From positions 1-10,892 of the forward strand of contig JAJRVH010000161.1 in the NCBI GenBank assembly GCA_021545625.1: a stretch of 10,892 nt of DNA, written 5' to 3'. The position numbers and the translations under genes were made by a program. Below the pieces are notes generated by a model. That model had not been told where the DNA came from and made no database searches. It saw nothing but the letters and a program-made list of their open reading frames with translations. Shown one piece after another: positions 7,084 to 10,892 of this stretch; position 1 is the stretch's first letter; each line of letters starts with the position of its first letter. This stretch comes from Zetaproteobacteria bacterium. Lineage in GTDB: Bacteria > Pseudomonadota > Zetaproteobacteria > Mariprofundales > Mariprofundaceae.

Positions 7084-7293
7084 ATGACCGCCGTTGAAGT
7101 CTGCCAGGGCCCCGAATGCGGCGAATACGGCGGCCCGCAGCTGCTCGAGGCGCTGCGCGCCGCCGGCTACCCGGCCATGGCCGGGCACTGCCGGGGGCTT
7201 TGCCACTATGCACCGGTCGCCTCCGTCGACGACCGCTGCCTTGGCGATGCGACGCCGGAAAAGGTGCTGCGACAGCTTGACGACACCCCCTGA
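7084..7293 (+). CDS. Small thioredoxin-like [2Fe-2S] ferredoxin
   Basis: The 69-residue product carries four cysteines as CQGPEC (C7, C12) and CRGLC (C36, C40). The C-x4-C and C-x3-C spacing is that of thioredoxin-fold [2Fe-2S] ferredoxins and of the NuoE subunit of complex I. HYAP after the last cysteine also fits that fold. It is somewhat shorter than the usual 80-100 residues but appears complete, with a clear stop at 7291-7293. The likely role is one-electron transfer in the cytosol; its partner is unknown. No good Shine-Dalgarno sequence precedes the ATG, which lies 4 bp after the stop of the beta-barrel gene, so coupled translation is likely. Its stop lies 2 bp from the stop of the converging metal-pump gene. 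Confidence 0.82.
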   Translation: MTAVEVCQGPECGEYGGPQLLEALRAAGYPAMAGHCRGLCHYAPVASVDDRCLGDATPEKVLRQLDDTP

Positions 7294-7295
7294 AA

Positions 7296-10200
7296 CTATG
7301 CCTCACTGCCGCGGCTGAAGTATTCGTACAGACAGGGCAGCACAAACAGCGTCAGCAGCGTCGACGACACCAGGCCACCAACCACAACCGTGGCCAGCGG
7401 CCGCTGAATCTCCGAACCGATGCCACTGGCCAGCAGCAATGGAATCAGGCCGAGCCCTGCAATCATTGCCGTCATCAGCACCGGTCTTAGGCGGCTCTCG
7501 GCTCCGTGCCGGATCGCCTCGTCGATATCGAGACGCCCGGCCCGATGGCGATTGATCGCATCGACCAGCACCACGCCGTTAAGCACAGCCACCCCGAACA
7601 GCGCGATAAAACCAATGCTGGACGGCACGGACAGATACTGGCCCGAGATCAGCAAGGCCAGAATGCCGCCGATCAGCGCCATCGGCACATTGAGCATGAT
7701 CAGCGCCGCCTGACCAACCGAATGGAACATGAAATAGAGCAGCAGGAAGATCATCAGCAGCGACAACGGCACGACGATCATCAGCCTGGCCTGGGCGCGC
7801 TGCTGGTTCTCGAACTGACCGCCGAATACGACCGTATAGCCCGGCGGCAGATCGATTTAGGCATGGATACGCCGGTCCAGCTCCGCAACCAGCGAGCCCA
7901 TATCGATCCTCGACATTGCTCTGAATTACGACGCGGCGCTGCACGTCGTCTCGCTTGATCATCGGCGGCCCCTGCTCGATCGCGATCGAGGCCACGTCTT
8001 CCAGCCTCACCCAGGCGCCATCCGGCGCCTGCAGAATCAGCTGACCGATTGCCTCGGCACTGTTGCGAAACGGCTCGTCCAGGCGCACATAGATATCGTA
8101 GCGTTCGTTGCCCGATATCACCTGCCCGGCCGCCGCTCCCCCGATGGCATCGGCCACCAGGCTCATCACCTCATCCACGGCAATGCCGTAACGATCCAGG
8201 CGACTGCGATCCGGACGAATCACCAGCTGCGCCTCGCCCTCGATCTGTTCCATGGCCACATCGCGCGTGCCCTCGACCTTGCGCGTCAGCGCCTCGATCT
8301 GCCGCCCCTTTTCGGCCAGCACCGCGAGATCCGGGCCGAACAGCTTGATCGCCAGCGCCGCCTTGACCCCCGACAGCAATTCGTCGACGCGCATCGCAAT
8401 CGGCTGCGTAAAGGCGATCAGCACGCCCGGCACAACCTCCATCTTCTCGCGCATCAGCCGTTGCAGCGACGGCCGATCGGGAGCGCTGGTCCACTCCGAT
8501 ACCGGCCTGAGCCCGACAAACAGTTCGACATTGGATACCGGCTCCGGGTCGCCTCCAATCTCGGCGCGGCCGGTACGGGCAGAAACATAGGTCACCTCCG
8601 GGAAGTTCTCGATCAGCACCCGCTCCAGCTTCTCTCCCGTCGCCCTGGCATAGGCAAGCGACGAGGAAGGCGCCAGCGTCACGCGCACGGCCAGCGTTCC
8701 CTCTTCAAGCTCCGGTACGAATTCGGTGCCCAGAAACGGTACTGCGGCCAACGTCAGCACGAAGGCTGCGGCCGCGCCACCCACGACCCTGCGACGAGCG
8801 GCCAGCGCGCTTTTCAGCAACCCGTGATAGGCGCGCGCAATCGGTGCCAGCACCGGGCTGTCCCGGTGCACAACGCCCCTGGTAAACAGATAGCTGGCCA
8901 GCACTGGCATGACGAACAGCGCCACCAGCAACGACGCGAACATCGCGAAGCAGATCGACAAGGCCATCGGCGTAAACATCTTGCCCTCGACCCCCTGCAG
9001 TGCGAACAGCGGCGTAAACACCAGCAGAATAATCAGAACCGCGAACAGCACCGGCCGCGCCACCTCGCGCGATGCCTCGGCGATGCGCAGGGCAATACCG
9101 TGATCGCCGGGCGCGCTGCGCTCCAGATGCTTGAAGATGTTCTCGACCATGACCACCGAGCCGTCGACCATCATGCCGATGGCGATGGCCAGCCCGCCCA
9201 GGCTCATCAGATTCGCCGAAATGCCGTAATGCTCCATCACGGCCAGCGCCGACAGCACCGAGATCGGCACCGACAGCAGCACCAGCGTCGCCGCGCGCAC
9301 ATTCATCAGAAACAGGAACAGGATGATGATAATCAGCACGAAGGCTTCCAGCAGCGCCTTCTCGACGGTCCAGACCGCCTTGTCGATCAGGTCGGACTGA
9401 TCGTAGAAAGGCTGGATCGTCACGCCGGCCGGCATCGATTTCCGGACAATCTCGAGGCGCGCCTTGACATCGTCGATCGTATTCTTCGTATTGGCCCCGA
9501 AACGCTTGAGCACGATGCCGACAACGACTTCCCCGAGATTGCGCACGCCACCCTGCCCGTCCCGTTCCATCATCGTTACCGCGCCCTGGCGAATCTCGCC
9601 ACCGAAGGCGACCGTCGCGACATCGCGCACGCGCACCGAAATCCCGTTGACAGTGCGTACCGGAATCGCCGCAATCGCCGACAGGCCGTCCTCGCCGCCC
9701 GGCACCCAGCCGACGCCACGTATCACCAGCTGTTCGTCTCCCTGCGGCAGATACCAGCCGCCGGCATTGCGGTTGTTGGCACGAATGGCCCGAACCACAT
9801 CGGACACATGCAGGCGGTAGGACAACAGCTTGCCTGCATCGATGCGCACCTGGTACTGCCGCACCTCGCCGCCATAGGAAAGGATATCCGTCACGCCCGC
9901 AACCGGCATCAGCATCAGTTTGACGACCCAGTCGTTCAGCGCCCGCAGGCTCAGCGCATCATAGCCTGCCTCCGGATCAGCCTTGATGATATACTGGAAC
10001 ACCTGCCCGAGCCCGGAGGTGTTCGGCCCGATCTTCGGCGTGCCGGCCCAGGCCGGTACTGTCTGGCGCGCATCCTGAAGCTTCTGAAAAACCAGTTGCC
10101 GGGCGAAATAGATATCGGTGCCCTCCCTGAACACGACCGTGATCACCGACAGGCCGGTCTTCGAAATCGAGCGTACCTCCTCGACATCGGGCAGCGCATA

Positions 10201-10419
10201 CATCACCGCCTCGATCGGGTAGGTAATCAGTTGCTCGACCTCCTCGGCGGCCAGCCCCTGCGCCTCGGTATTGATCTGCACCTGTACATTGGTCACATCG
10301 GGAAAGGCATCCAGATTCAGCTTCGGCACGACAAACAGCGCATAGGCCATCGAACCGACCAGCAGCATCAGAATCAGAAGACGGTTGTTGATCGCAACAT
10401 CAATCATTCGCACAAACAT
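7296..10419 (-). pseudogene. CzcA/CusA-family heavy-metal RND efflux pump, broken by a frameshift and a nonsense codon
   Basis: HME-type RND pumps form inner-membrane trimers that use the proton gradient to expel metal ions with a CzcB-type adaptor and an outer-membrane channel. From the ATG at 10419 the frame is intact for about 837 residues: the first helix (about 12-31), periplasmic porter repeats, a helix bundle around 355-510, EFVPELEEG (566-574) and QPIAMRVDELLSGVK (672-686). Near 7902-7915 the reading frame shifts. The normal sequence resumes in another frame as DMGSLVAELDRRIHA, meets a TAA at 7857-7859, then continues with DLPPGYTVVFGGQFENQQRAQ and the last membrane helices to a TAG at 7296. 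Repaired, the length would be about 1041 residues, normal for the family. The shift is most simply a 2-base loss, the stop a GAA-to-TAA change. Helix 4 reads AIG...DG...VEN (413-427), a mix of the CusA and CzcA signatures, so the metal is uncertain. GAGGG lies 5 nt before the ATG. Sequencing error is an alternative. Confidence 0.85.
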
Positions 10420-10424
10420 GGCCG

Positions 10425-10429
10425 CCCTC
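10425..10429 (-). promoter_or_regulatory. Ribosome binding site of the RND pump gene
   Basis: GAGGG on the minus strand, 5 nt before the ATG at 10419, overlaps the TGA stop of the adaptor gene. It supports the chosen start and coupled translation of the two genes. Confidence 0.6.
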
Positions 10430-10892
10430 AGTGGTTATGCACTTCAAAACCGGCCTTGGCCAGTTCCGAAGCCAGCACGAAAGCGCCGCTGATCACGACC
10501 GGCTCGCCGGCCTTCAGCCCCTCCAGCACCGGCACCATGCCCATGGAGGCTCGGCCGGTCTTCACCTCGCGCCGTTCGAAATGGCCGGGTTCCTCCTCGA
10601 CGAACACGATCAGCTCGCCGCCCTGTCGCTGCACGGCCGCCTCCGGCAACAGCAGAACCGGGGCACCGCGGCCGGTTGCGATTTCGGCGCTGACGAACAT
10701 GCCCGGATGCAGGGCATCGTCGACATTGTCCACCTGCAGGCGTACGCCTGCGGTCCGGGTCGCGGCATCGAGCTGGTGATGGATGCTGATCACCCGCCCC
10801 GCATAGCTGCCGCCGCCACCCTTCGGCGTTCCCGCGGCCTGCTGGCCGACCGCCCCGACTCCCAGATCGGACTCCCGCACCTTGACCTCGAC
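10428..10892 (-). CDS. CzcB/CusB-type efflux RND periplasmic adaptor subunit (partial, 5' end outside window)
   Basis: The frame is open from the right edge to a TGA at 10428-10430, giving 154 residues of the C-terminal part. It begins within VEVKVRESDLG, the beta-barrel region of a membrane-fusion protein, and continues with AGRVISIHHQLDAATRTAGV and LHPGMFVSAEI, hallmark stretches of the HlyD/CzcB family. The membrane-proximal domain follows, with LPEAAVQRQGGELIVFV and VKTGRASMGMVPVLEGLKAGE. Such proteins bridge the RND pump to an outer-membrane channel, and some bind metal. It ends FEVHNH, a short histidine tail that might touch metal, though this is speculation. A GTG at 10880 is not the real start because the conserved sequence continues past the window edge. 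The pump gene follows after 8 bp, so this is one operon. Confidence 0.88.
   Translation of the reverse strand, partial: VEVKVRESDLGVGAVGQQAAGTPKGGGGSYAGRVISIHHQLDAATRTAGVRLQVDNVDDALHPGMFVSAEIATGRGAPVLLLPEAAVQRQGGELIVFVEEEPGHFERREVKTGRASMGMVPVLEGLKAGEPVVISGAFVLASELAKAGFEVHNH

Noticed and set aside
7296..7781. Separate 161-residue membrane protein gene
   Set aside because: It is the detached C-terminal part of the RND pump, not an independent gene; homology continues upstream of its first ATG.
7895..7920. Programmed ribosomal frameshift in the pump gene
   Set aside because: No slippery heptamer or run of identical bases is present, and the new frame meets a TAA within about 50 bp.
8461..10779. 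Long plus-strand open frame (772 codons) opposite the RND pump and adaptor genes
   Set aside because: It is antisense to clear RND and adaptor homology, crosses the boundary between the two genes, and is rich in Arg, His and Gln as expected for a mirror of GC-biased codons.

Overview
The window looks like chromosomal DNA from a GC-rich proteobacterium, most likely a gammaproteobacterium or a close relative. The evidence is strong G/C bias at third codon positions, tight operons, and the mix of families: a DUF3683-type FAD/Fe-S dehydrogenase, a proteobacterial nitrobindin-like barrel protein and a heavy-metal RND pump. I cannot name the genus. There are no tRNA or rRNA genes, no CRISPR array, no transposase and no integrase. 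Coding density is very high.

Left block (1-4729, minus strand). Transcription runs leftward from about 4730. First is a single-chain flavin/iron-sulfur dehydrogenase of about 1266 residues that combines GlcD-like and GlcF-like parts. Next, after a 93-bp gap, comes a small multidrug resistance (SMR) protein. Last is a RibD-C/dihydrofolate-reductase-like protein that runs off the left edge. The SMR gene may have its own promoter, and its GTG start lies in one arm of a short perfect inverted repeat.

Middle block (4898-7293, plus strand). This block is divergent from the dehydrogenase across an intergenic region of about 170 bp. It is a compact four-gene run: a class I PLP aminotransferase (aspartate aminotransferase type), a 130-residue membrane protein starting at a TTG in the same frame just after the aminotransferase stop, a heme-binding-type beta-barrel protein, and a 69-residue thioredoxin-fold [2Fe-2S] ferredoxin-like protein. 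The gaps are 3, 16 and 4 bp, so co-transcription and translational coupling are likely.

Right block (7296-10892, minus strand). A CzcB-like membrane-fusion protein (5' end outside the window) is followed after 8 bp by a CzcA/CusA-type inner-membrane pump gene. The pump gene carries two lesions about 50 bp apart, a frameshift near 7902-7915 and an in-frame TAA at 7857-7859, so it is annotated as a pseudogene. It converges on the ferredoxin gene with only 2 bp between the two stop codons.

Working together: the left and middle blocks share a redox theme (flavin, [4Fe-4S], probable heme, [2Fe-2S]), while the right block is a metal-efflux system that appears to be decaying or mis-sequenced. I found no clearly new defence or mobile system. 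The least explained parts are the three small genes after the aminotransferase and the atypical, broken metal pump.
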